The notes beneath the pieces were generated by a model, which saw only the letters and a program-made list of their open reading frames with translations, was not told where the DNA came from and made no database searches. The position numbers were made by a program, and so were the translations under genes. Positions 8,337-15,357 of a stretch of 24,504 bases of DNA are shown here, piece after piece (positions within the stretch are counted from its first letter, which is position 1; each line of letters begins with the position of its first letter). This stretch comes from JADJNW01 sp964549655 (GTDB lineage Bacteria > Bacteroidota > Bacteroidia > Chitinophagales > Saprospiraceae). The stretch is taken from contig CAZJXN010000081.1 of NCBI GenBank assembly GCA_964549655.1, positions 1 through 24,504 of the forward strand, read 5' to 3'.

Positions 8337-9281
8337 ATGTATCAATTAGAAATCACGCCGTTTGGCAATTTTGAAAAATATACATTTTATAACACCAATT
8401 CTGGGAATCGCTTTTCCATACTACCGCAGTTTGGCGCAACGGTTAATGAGTTGGTTTTCAATGAAAAATCGGTGTTAGATAGTTATGAAACGCCGGAAGA
8501 TTTATCCGATAATAAATGGAAAAAAAGTGGTACACTCTTCCCATTCGCCAATCGTTTGAAAGATGGAAAGTACGAATGGCAAGGCAAATCGTACCAATTT
8601 CCCATCAATGATCCCAGCACTGGCAACGCTTTACACGGTTTGGGCATCGAGCGACCGATGCGGGTGGACGAGGTGCGTACCGAAGCAAATTTGGCGAGCA
8701 TTACGTGCAGTTTTCAAGATGATGGCACACATCCGGCTTATCCGTTTCCGCATACTTTTTCGGTCACTTTTAGCATGGAAGAACCCAATCAGTTTGAAAT
8801 GGAAGTCCGTTTTTTAAATGAAAGTGATATCGCAATTCCGGTTGGTTTCGGCTGGCATCCCTATTTTCAATTGTCGGAAAAAGTAGATGATTTGCAAATG
8901 ACGCTCCCGCTTTGTGAATGGATTGAATTTGATGCACGAAAATTGCCCAGCGGTAATCGCCAGCCTTATTTAGAATTTGCGCAAGCCACGCCACTCGGCA
9001 GCATTAGTATAGATAATTGTTTTGCTATGCCAACAGCCGAAGGCAAAATTTTTGTAACCTTGCAAGGCGAACGCGGCACTTTAAATTACTGGCAGGAAAC
9101 CGGACCCAATAAATTTAATTTTTTACAATTGTTTATCCCAGAAAGCCGCAAATCCATTGGCGTGGAGCCAATGACGTGCATTACGGATGGCTTCAATTCT
9201 GGGGAAGGGCTGATTATACTTGAACCCAGAGAGATAGCGCAGGCAAGAGCAGGCTTGGAGTTTTTGTCTAAAAACCTATAA
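8337..9281 (+). CDS. Aldose 1-epimerase (mutarotase)
   Basis: A 314-residue protein with the aldose-epimerase (galactose mutarotase-like) fold and its active-site residues: Arg73 in FPFANRLKDG, His100 in NALHGLG, His174 in GFGWHPYF (acid) and Glu277 in SIGVEPMTC (base). It interconverts alpha and beta anomers of glucose, galactose or a related sugar. No signal peptide is visible, so it should be cytoplasmic. Its position 89 bp after trehalase suggests co-transcription: GH37 releases one alpha and one beta glucose per trehalose, and a mutarotase would equilibrate them. The separate compartments mean the two would act on either side of glucose uptake. Its stop codon lies inside a 34-bp palindrome. 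Sugar specificity is not readable. Confidence 0.92.
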   Translation: MYQLEITPFGNFEKYTFYNTNSGNRFSILPQFGATVNELVFNEKSVLDSYETPEDLSDNKWKKSGTLFPFANRLKDGKYEWQGKSYQFPINDPSTGNALHGLGIERPMRVDEVRTEANLASITCSFQDDGTHPAYPFPHTFSVTFSMEEPNQFEMEVRFLNESDIAIPVGFGWHPYFQLSEKVDDLQMTLPLCEWIEFDARKLPSGNRQPYLEFAQATPLGSISIDNCFAMPTAEGKIFVTLQGERGTLNYWQETGPNKFNFLQLFIPESRKSIGVEPMTCITDGFNSGEGLIILEPREIAQARAGLEFLSKNL

Positions 9282-9305
9282 GGTTTTGCAAAACCTTATA
9301 GGTTT
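9272..9305. repeat. Perfect 34-bp palindrome spanning two convergent stop codons
   Basis: The arm AAACCTATAAGGTTTTG is followed directly by its exact reverse complement with no spacer. It contains the TAA of the epimerase gene (9279-9281, plus) and the TAA of the VOC gene (9296-9298, minus). As RNA it would fold on either strand, so a bidirectional terminator is the simplest role. Exact symmetry and the overlap with coding sequence also suggest an inserted REP-like element. Confidence 0.8.
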
Positions 9306-9790
9306 GGTAGGTTAAGCTCCCGTAATAACTCACTCAAATTCAATCGCTTAGTATAAATCTCCAGTTTCCCATTTTCGTCAAACGACCACTTTTCTCTCGG
9401 TTTATCCCAATATAATTCAACCCCATTTCCATCCGGGTCATCCAAATAAAGTGCTTCCGAAACGCCGTGGTCCGCAAAGCCTGTGAATGGATAATCGGCA
9501 TCTTGCAATCGTTTATAAATAGTAGCTAAATCTTTACGCGTGGGATATAAAATAGCGGTGTGAAACAAGCCAGGATGATTAGGTGGAGCAGGTTTCGCGC
9601 CTTTGCTCTGCCAAGTATTCAAGCCAATGTGATGGTGATAGCCGCCTGCCGAAATAAAAGCTGCTCCTTCAAACTGTTCCATGATTTCAAAACCCAACAA
9701 ATCGTGATAGAACGAAAGCGAGCGTTCTAAATCGGATACTTTCAAATGCACGTGACCAATACGGGTTTGAGCTGGAATTTGATAAGACAT
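9296..9790 (-). CDS. VOC-family metalloenzyme (glyoxalase / extradiol dioxygenase type)
   Basis: I take the ATG at 9788-9790, giving 164 residues starting MSYQIPAQTRIGHVHLKVSD. The in-frame ATG at 9877 would add 29 residues encoded through a palindrome and is unlikely. One vicinal-oxygen-chelate domain is seen as two beta-alpha-beta-beta-beta halves (about 10-60 and 74-128). Candidate metal ligands are His13 (IGHVHL), the His cluster 52-54 (YHHHIGLNTW), His77 (LFHTAI) and Glu125 (GVELYWD). DDPDGNGVELYWD is a common end of the fold. It resembles the CatE-like group, which is usually longer with two VOC units, so 'catechol dioxygenase' would be over-reading; substrate unknown. It is the last gene on this strand before the convergent epimerase. 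Confidence 0.85.
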   Translation of the reverse strand: MSYQIPAQTRIGHVHLKVSDLERSLSFYHDLLGFEIMEQFEGAAFISAGGYHHHIGLNTWQSKGAKPAPPNHPGLFHTAILYPTRKDLATIYKRLQDADYPFTGFADHGVSEALYLDDPDGNGVELYWDKPREKWSFDENGKLEIYTKRLNLSELLRELNLPNL

Positions 9791-9813
9791 TTCTTTTTTC
9801 AACTCAAAACAAG

Positions 9814-9838
9814 GTGGCAACTTCAAAAGTTTTGACAC
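9814..9838. repeat. Imperfect inverted repeat next to the 9839 palindrome
   Basis: GTGGCAACTT (9814-9823) and AAGTTTTGACAC (9827-9838) pair with a small gap. It directly abuts the stronger palindrome at 9839. It may be a decayed element of another palindrome family, or chance. Confidence 0.3.
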
Positions 9839-9871
9839 AAGTGTGGCGCATCTTGGAGATGTGCCACACTT
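9839..9871. repeat. 33-bp near-perfect palindrome, probable terminator or REP-like element
   Basis: AAGTGTGGCGCATCT, three bases (TGG), then AGATGTGCCACACTT: 15-bp arms with a single G/T mismatch that would still pair in one RNA strand. It lies 17 bp beyond the stop codon of the beta-barrel gene (minus strand) and upstream of the VOC gene. It has the same size and gene-end placement as the elements at 4226 and 9272. Confidence 0.7.
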
Positions 9872-9888
9872 TTCCACTACTTTTCCAG

Positions 9889-10746
9889 CTACAATTTAAA
9901 ATATACGCCAAATGCTACCGCTGGTGCTGCCAGTACATTCCGACCGCTTGTTGCGCCGGAAACTTGTGCCATGATGCCTATTTTTTCTTTATGCTCATAT
10001 GCCAAAAATACTTGTGGCGAGAGAAATTCTACATTATTGCCAAACAAACCATTGGAGGAGCCAGTCGGGTCACCATTTTGCAAAGATTGAATGCCGGAGA
10101 GTTTCACGCCTGTGAGCAAGCGATTGTCCCAAAACTTATGTCCGAATTCTGCTTCAAATCGAATTTCATCTGAAAAACCTTCCGTCCGGTTATTAAAACC
10201 TACGTAACCCGTTGCATACCAGCGACTTTTGCCATAGCCCGCTTCAAGCCTCACTTGTTGATTGAATTCTCCATCGCCCGTGAATAGTAAATCTCGATTT
10301 TCAAAATCGCCTGTTGGTAGCCCAAAAATTACAGCCGTCGTCACTGACCACCCATTTTTTGCAAATAAACCATAGCGCAAACCCAAGTCAATATCGCCCA
10401 ACGAGTTATTTTCCAAACCTTGTTGTAATACCTCGCCGCTTATCGCGCCCACGCCTTCATTCACCACATTGTGCACAAAAAAAGGCACGTAGCCGATGGC
10501 GGTTAGTTTATCGGTAATGCCGTATTCGCCATAAAAAGAAGAAGTGTAATATCCCAGTCGCGTCCCTGCGCCGTTGATGTTGTACGTTTCGCCATCCATT
10601 CCATAGAATTTTCGGGCATGAATGAAACTGAAATCTAATTTAAAAAATCCACCGCCTTTTGGTTGGGGCCAGCCGCCAGCAAGTAGGTCATTTTGAATAC
10701 AAAGCAATAGTAGCAATAGGATTGAAGTATTTATAAGGTTTTTCAT
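9889..10746 (-). CDS. Outer-membrane beta-barrel protein, MetA-like (function unknown)
   Basis: A 285-residue protein with a signal peptide (MKNLINTSILLLLLLC, cleavage likely after Ala23) and then a chain of alternating, amphipathic strands separated by short turns, ending in FGVYFKL. Stretches such as YGEYGITDKLTAIGYVPFF, LGDIDLGLRYGLFAKNGW, and VTTAVIFGLPTGDF resemble the MetA-pathway-of-phenol-degradation-like outer-membrane family, which is a label of convenience with no implied link to phenol here. It follows the DM13 lipoprotein gene on the same strand after 74 bp and may share its transcript. The barrel nature is well supported by the strand pattern; the cargo, if any, is unknown. Confidence 0.7.
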   Translation of the reverse strand: MKNLINTSILLLLLLCIQNDLLAGGWPQPKGGGFFKLDFSFIHARKFYGMDGETYNINGAGTRLGYYTSSFYGEYGITDKLTAIGYVPFFVHNVVNEGVGAISGEVLQQGLENNSLGDIDLGLRYGLFAKNGWSVTTAVIFGLPTGDFENRDLLFTGDGEFNQQVRLEAGYGKSRWYATGYVGFNNRTEGFSDEIRFEAEFGHKFWDNRLLTGVKLSGIQSLQNGDPTGSSNGLFGNNVEFLSPQVFLAYEHKEKIGIMAQVSGATSGRNVLAAPAVAFGVYFKL

Positions 10747-10820
10747 GGACTTTATTCTTAGTTATTTTATTAGTAAAAGAAGCAATAACCGTTACACAAC
10801 TCATTAATTACAAATCCCTT

Positions 10821-11759
10821 TTACTCTAATTTAGCAAAACCAAATGCTACGTTAAACGGAATACAATACACCACTACAAAATCAAAATCGGTTAATTTCA
10901 CGCCAGCGGGTATGTTGTATTCCTGCTTGCCAGTAGTGCTTTTTAGTGTGCCGAGGCTCACACTATTGGACGTGGTAAGCACACCGGGTGCATTTTTAGC
11001 CAAGTAAATACCGAGTTGCGGACCATTACTGGAGCGAAAGTTGTCTTCAAATACTACTTTCAAAGCACTTCCTTGTTGTTGTAACGTTACTCCACCAGTT
11101 ACATTATAAGAAGAGTTTCCCCGAAAAGTACCGCTGCGTTGCGTCGCACTTGCATTAGAAGTCACTTCAACGCTAATGGGTAAGCTGGCAATACCATCTA
11201 CGGTAGCCGTAATTTGAGCCGTACCGGCGGCAACCGCACTTGCCAATCCACTCCCATTGATACTTAAAATGCTGGAATTAGAACTACTCCAGGTAACCGT
11301 TTTACCCGTCAAGTCCTGCCCGGAGGTATTTTGAACTTTTACAGTAAATTGCAGCGTACCTCCTAATGCAATTGCATTTTGTGCGGCAGCAATTTCCACT
11401 TTTGCCACTTGATTAGGATTGCTGGTGACGGTTATCAAGGTCGAATCTTTGACCAAACCAGGCGCAGTTACTATAATCCAGCTTTGACCAGCGGCAAGGG
11501 CGTTTACGATACCTCCTGTGGCAACGCTTGCTACGGTTGGATTGGCGCTGCGCCATTGCAATTCATTGGAGCGATCAATGCCGTTTTCATCTGTAAAGCT
11601 TGCCTGAATAGGCGCATTTTGCCCTACGGTCAGACTTATACTTTTCGGATTTAAAACCAAAGTCGGTTCTAAAACTTCGGGAACAATTTCGGTTTCAATA
11701 CAAGCAGTCAGAAACGCGGATAGCGTAAATATCGTCAAAAGAGCATTTCTAATTTTCAT
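10821..11759 (-). CDS. Lipoprotein with two BIG2 Ig-like domains and a C-terminal DM13 domain
   Basis: A 312-residue protein. A lipoprotein signal ends at LSAFLTAC (Cys20). Two bacterial Ig-like group 2 domains follow, about residues 33-112 (LVLNPKSISLTVGQ to STLITVTS) and 118-200 (KVEIAAAQ to ISVEVTS), each with the W-R/S-S-x-N-x-x-V/I core (WRSANPTVASV; WSSSNSSILSI). Residues ~207-312 match DM13: GTFRGNSSYNVTGG, LKVVFEDNF, LGIYLAKN, LGTLKSTTGKQEYNIP and FVVVYCIPFNVAFGFAKL, with the single conserved cysteine at 299. DM13 is a small beta-sandwich proposed to take part in redox reactions. The protein is anchored in a membrane and may stand out from the surface on its Ig stalk. A promoter lies just upstream, and the beta-barrel gene follows after 74 bp. 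Confidence 0.88.
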   Translation of the reverse strand: MKIRNALLTIFTLSAFLTACIETEIVPEVLEPTLVLNPKSISLTVGQNAPIQASFTDENGIDRSNELQWRSANPTVASVATGGIVNALAAGQSWIIVTAPGLVKDSTLITVTSNPNQVAKVEIAAAQNAIALGGTLQFTVKVQNTSGQDLTGKTVTWSSSNSSILSINGSGLASAVAAGTAQITATVDGIASLPISVEVTSNASATQRSGTFRGNSSYNVTGGVTLQQQGSALKVVFEDNFRSSNGPQLGIYLAKNAPGVLTTSNSVSLGTLKSTTGKQEYNIPAGVKLTDFDFVVVYCIPFNVAFGFAKLE

Positions 11760-11784
11760 AATGCGAACAATTTAATTTTTTGTT

Positions 11785-11815
11785 GCAAGATAAGCATACG
11801 ACGACGCTATGCAAC
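11785..11815 (-). promoter_or_regulatory. Probable promoter of the DM13 lipoprotein gene
   Basis: On the minus strand GTTG (11815-11812), 19 nt, then TATCTTGC (11792-11785), close to the Bacteroidota TTG-19-TAnnTTTG consensus with changes in the last two bases. It ends 25 bp before the ATG at 11759. Confidence 0.42.
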
Positions 11816-11926
11816 GTCCTCGGCAAGACATTTTGAAACCGTAAGTTTTGCAATGAAGGAAATGTCAGTTGGCTGTCTTTTTCACAATGCCTTTAGAAAG
11901 GGAATAACCGGGTAGCTTGTGCCGAT

Positions 11927-14596
11927 TCAACGCACTAAGAGCACTTGTCCTTTTTCGATTTTATCGGTACCATCGCGGAGTTGGAGGGTAGCGACATACA
12001 CGAAGACGCCTGCATTGGGGAGGTCGCCATTTACAAAGCCATCCCAGCCGGAGCGTTCATCATTGGGGAAGAAATTGGTTTTGGCGAAAATCTGATTGCC
12101 CCAGCGATCATAAATTAGCAGAGAACGCACGAGCTTGACCTGGTTTTCATCGGCGTAAAGCGTAAAAAAATCGTTGATGCGGTCGCCGTTTGGAGAGAAT
12201 GCACTTGGTATAAAAACATCTACATCCGGGTCGAGTTTAATATGAACTGCCGCTTCACCGACACAACCAAAAATATCAGTGATTTGAATCGTATAAACGG
12301 CTTCCTGCAATGCCTCTATGGTTGGATGTAGGCAATCGACACAACTGAGTTCCTCGCCCCGCCATTCTATTTTTGCAATCAGATTCGTAGCCAAATTCAA
12401 GGTTGGCTGGAATTCATAGATTTCACCAATATTCAACTCCAAGTTTTTGGGTAATTCTACCATTTTATCGTACACCGGCGGAATCGGGAGGGCTTGTTGC
12501 AGCACACACTCATTCTTATCTTTTATGATAAGCGAAACCGTTTTTCCAGGTTGTAAAGTTTTAAAAATAGAAGCGTCCGAAAAAGTAATTCCATCTATGG
12601 AGTAACGATAAGGCGGCGTGCCACCTTTCGCAGAAAAAATAAAATTGGCATTGGTCAAATCCTCGCAACTAAAAACGACGGGCGATAACGGCGGCGGTTC
12701 GGATATTTTAAACTCAAAAACATCCGCGCAGCCCTTTGCATCTGTGATGGTCAGTGTGTAATTTCCTGCTTTTAAATTGGCAGCGTCTTTCGTGCTACCC
12801 AGATTTTGACTCCATTGATATTGAAGCGGCAATGCGCCTGCGGTAGGTGTTATCGTGATGTGCCCGTCTGCTGCTCCCGTACAGCTTGCCGATTGAATGA
12901 CGGATGCTATTTGTATTTCCATTATTTCAAGCTGACCAACTCCCGTTGCCGTACCTGCACAACCTGCATCTTCTATTTTTTCGATTTTATAAAAACCATT
13001 CAAACTCGCAGGCAACTGGAAATCAGCGTATTGGATATTTTCAATCAGTGGCTGCACGTCTCCATTCACGCTGTAAGTCAGTCGCCAAGGCGGTGTGCCG
13101 ATTAATTCTACTTGCAAATAGGCGGTATCACCCGCGCAAATCGTCGCAGTTCCGCTCAATGTTGCGCTCGGCGGCTCGATGGGCGTTACTTTATTGGAGT
13201 CAATTGCTATATTTCCACATTGGTCAGTAACCGTTATGCTGTAATTTCCAACTACTCCGGCGGTGATGTTAAGGCTGGATGTAGCGCCGCCATTACTCCA
13301 GCGATACGTATAGGGCGGCGTGCCACCTGTAATTTGCGGCGTAAGCGTAGTCGGAGCACTTCGACAAGCATATCCGTCGGGCAATTGCATAGATAAAGCA
13401 GGTGCATCCGTGAGGGTGAGCGTAGCCGTGCCGCTGTAGCAAGCGCATGGAATATCCAGCTCGATGGTCAGTTTTTCGGGGGATTCTGAGATGTTGTCAT
13501 TGATGATTTGTACTGGAAGTTTGGCAGACAGTTGCCCGGCTGGAATGGTAAAAATACGCGGAATTAGTTGAAAATCAGTACCTTCCATAGCCGTGCTTTC
13601 ATCACTAATTTTAATCTGAACGGTTAGTGGTTTATCGAGGTTTTCTTTTTCGCCGCGTTCAAATACGAAGGCGCTATTTTCGCAGCCTTCGATAGCCGTG
13701 CTTCCGTTGTTGGCTTTGGCATTCAAAAGCACTGTACCACCGATATTAAAACTTTCTGCTTCCAAAAAAACGGCGGAGTCATAATGGCGGTCTGCTACAT
13801 CCGACACCATAAAGCGGATGTGATAAGTCTGACAAGGAATGAGTTGCAAGTTGGCGGTCAGAATTTTTGTAAAACCATCATATTCAATCAGTTCTCGATA
13901 CGGTGAGTTAATAGGGGTAATCCCGCATTGCTCAGCGTCGCGTTTTAATTCATTGCGAATAAAATAGTCGGAATTTTGTTGGTGGTTAACGGAGTTGATT
14001 GCCACATTTGCATTCGTACCGGGGATGAGCGCTACGTTTTTAGAATTGCGCGAAAAAGTGCCTTCTATACCCGGACCCCTTACAAAAAATCCGAATACGT
14101 CGTTATAAACACTGCCCACAAATTCACAATATTCTTCGGAAGCAAACACATAGCGGAAACGCACAAACGAATCGAGCGGCACAAAGTCAAATTCAATCCC
14201 AACTGCGTCCAGAATGGCATGGGTGGACATTCTACCCAAATCGGGGTCGCCTGTTGCATCATCAAAATTACCACTTCTGTCTCCACTTTGGTTCGGACCA
14301 CTCGCGTGTTCAATGGGTCCAGTTGCAATCATCACGCCGCGCTCCATCCCAATAATATGCTTGCCATTTTCAAAATAACCGATACCTTTTGCTCTGCCAA
14401 TCGCTCGGATGTTGCTGATGTTGTTACAAGCACCTTTTGCGAAAATATCGTTTACTAAAGTCTCCACCGTGTAGTCATTACTGGTACGAATACCATCGCC
14501 GGGCGGGCGGGCAACACGCACCAGTATTGGTGTATCGTGCTGAAGAAACAAGATACTGAATAGCAAGAGGAACAAATGAGGTAACGGATATTGCAT
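11927..14596 (-). CDS. T9SS-exported surface protein: choice-of-anchor L, SprB-like repeats, type B sorting domain
   Basis: An 889-residue secreted protein. A hydrophobic N-terminus (residues 7-18) serves as signal peptide, though it lacks the usual basic start. Residues ~42-287 form a choice-of-anchor L domain: IEFDFVPLDSFVRFRYVFAS, EEYCEFVGSVYNDVFGFF, VALIPGTNANVAINSVN, and DSAVFLEAESF. Residues ~290-400 resemble a Calx-beta domain (STAMEGTDFQ, FTIPAGQLSAKLPVQIINDN). SprB-like repeats follow (GGTPPYTYRWSNGG and GALPLQYQWSQN with GNYTLTITDAKGC). The last ~100 residues (FIPSAFSPNGDRINDFF to GVFVYVATLQL) are the gliding-motility-associated CHU_C / type B sorting domain, which directs export by T9SS and surface attachment. 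Likely an adhesin-like surface protein. It diverges from the giant repeat gene. Confidence 0.92.
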   Translation of the reverse strand: MQYPLPHLFLLLFSILFLQHDTPILVRVARPPGDGIRTSNDYTVETLVNDIFAKGACNNISNIRAIGRAKGIGYFENGKHIIGMERGVMIATGPIEHASGPNQSGDRSGNFDDATGDPDLGRMSTHAILDAVGIEFDFVPLDSFVRFRYVFASEEYCEFVGSVYNDVFGFFVRGPGIEGTFSRNSKNVALIPGTNANVAINSVNHQQNSDYFIRNELKRDAEQCGITPINSPYRELIEYDGFTKILTANLQLIPCQTYHIRFMVSDVADRHYDSAVFLEAESFNIGGTVLLNAKANNGSTAIEGCENSAFVFERGEKENLDKPLTVQIKISDESTAMEGTDFQLIPRIFTIPAGQLSAKLPVQIINDNISESPEKLTIELDIPCACYSGTATLTLTDAPALSMQLPDGYACRSAPTTLTPQITGGTPPYTYRWSNGGATSSLNITAGVVGNYSITVTDQCGNIAIDSNKVTPIEPPSATLSGTATICAGDTAYLQVELIGTPPWRLTYSVNGDVQPLIENIQYADFQLPASLNGFYKIEKIEDAGCAGTATGVGQLEIMEIQIASVIQSASCTGAADGHITITPTAGALPLQYQWSQNLGSTKDAANLKAGNYTLTITDAKGCADVFEFKISEPPPLSPVVFSCEDLTNANFIFSAKGGTPPYRYSIDGITFSDASIFKTLQPGKTVSLIIKDKNECVLQQALPIPPVYDKMVELPKNLELNIGEIYEFQPTLNLATNLIAKIEWRGEELSCVDCLHPTIEALQEAVYTIQITDIFGCVGEAAVHIKLDPDVDVFIPSAFSPNGDRINDFFTLYADENQVKLVRSLLIYDRWGNQIFAKTNFFPNDERSGWDGFVNGDLPNAGVFVYVATLQLRDGTDKIEKGQVLLVR

Positions 14597-15357
14597 AGGC
14601 AGTAACGACTTGATTGATGTATACTAAGACCTTTAAATTAGAACATGAAAATCAACAATATAGCGCGAGCTACTCCGAAGGCATTACAGTTACCTCCCAA
14701 GTGTTGTTCATAACATTCTGATTTTAGTGTTCCTAGTTCTTACGTTTTTTTGCGGTCTAAAAATTGCACAATAACCTGATTATTAACTTGCTGCGCAATA
14801 ATAAACTCAAACATACTTTGTAGCAGGGCAAGCAGATGTCACACATTTTTTTGATAAGCTCTCGACTATAAATGTCTTGTGAAGAAGGGGGTTCTTTTAA
14901 GACGAATTGGGTTTGAGAGCGGGGTGACGGAAAATATATCATACTTTGACGATTCAAATATAAAACTAAATCCCGAGATGCGTGTGCTTGATCTCCGTTT
15001 AGATTTGAATTTCTACGCAAAAATTTCATTTCTACTTATACACATAATCATAAATCGTAAAGCCAAATTGGTAGAAAAAAGTTTTACTGCACGACATTTT
15101 TGCGCCTAACAACATGAATACATAGTTAAAAAAGAAGAAATATTGCCTCTCCCCTTTTCATAACCAAAAAATTGTAATAACTTAGCGAGAACTTTGGAGA
15201 ATTCGACTGCCAACACGTACCTTGCAGCATCTAAATGAGCTTTTGAGAAAATCCTATCCTCCCACATACCTACTCGTCTGCGGAGATTCAACCCTTTATG
15301 GATTTTTAGCTGATTCGTTTGAACATAATTTCAAAAACGACAATAAATTCTTTTTCT
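14597..15357. other. Intergenic region between two divergent T9SS surface-protein genes
   Basis: About 760 bp, A/T-rich. Open frames of up to 90 codons occur on both strands, but they lack family features and overlap one another, so I do not call them. I found no convincing TTG-19-TAnnTTTG promoter for either gene; a loose candidate for the plus-strand gene is TTTG at 15318-15321 followed by TAAATTCT at 15344-15351, with spacing 3 nt too long. No tRNA, strong palindrome or other RNA structure was seen. Confidence 0.5.

Noticed and set aside
9791..9877. N-terminal extension of the VOC protein to the ATG at 9877
   Set aside because: The extra 29 residues are encoded by the palindrome region and precede the usual domain start.
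14757..15109. Overlapping ORFs of 90 (minus) and 76 (plus) codons in the large intergenic region
   Set aside because: They lie antisense to each other, with no start signals, domain features or conserved-looking motifs.
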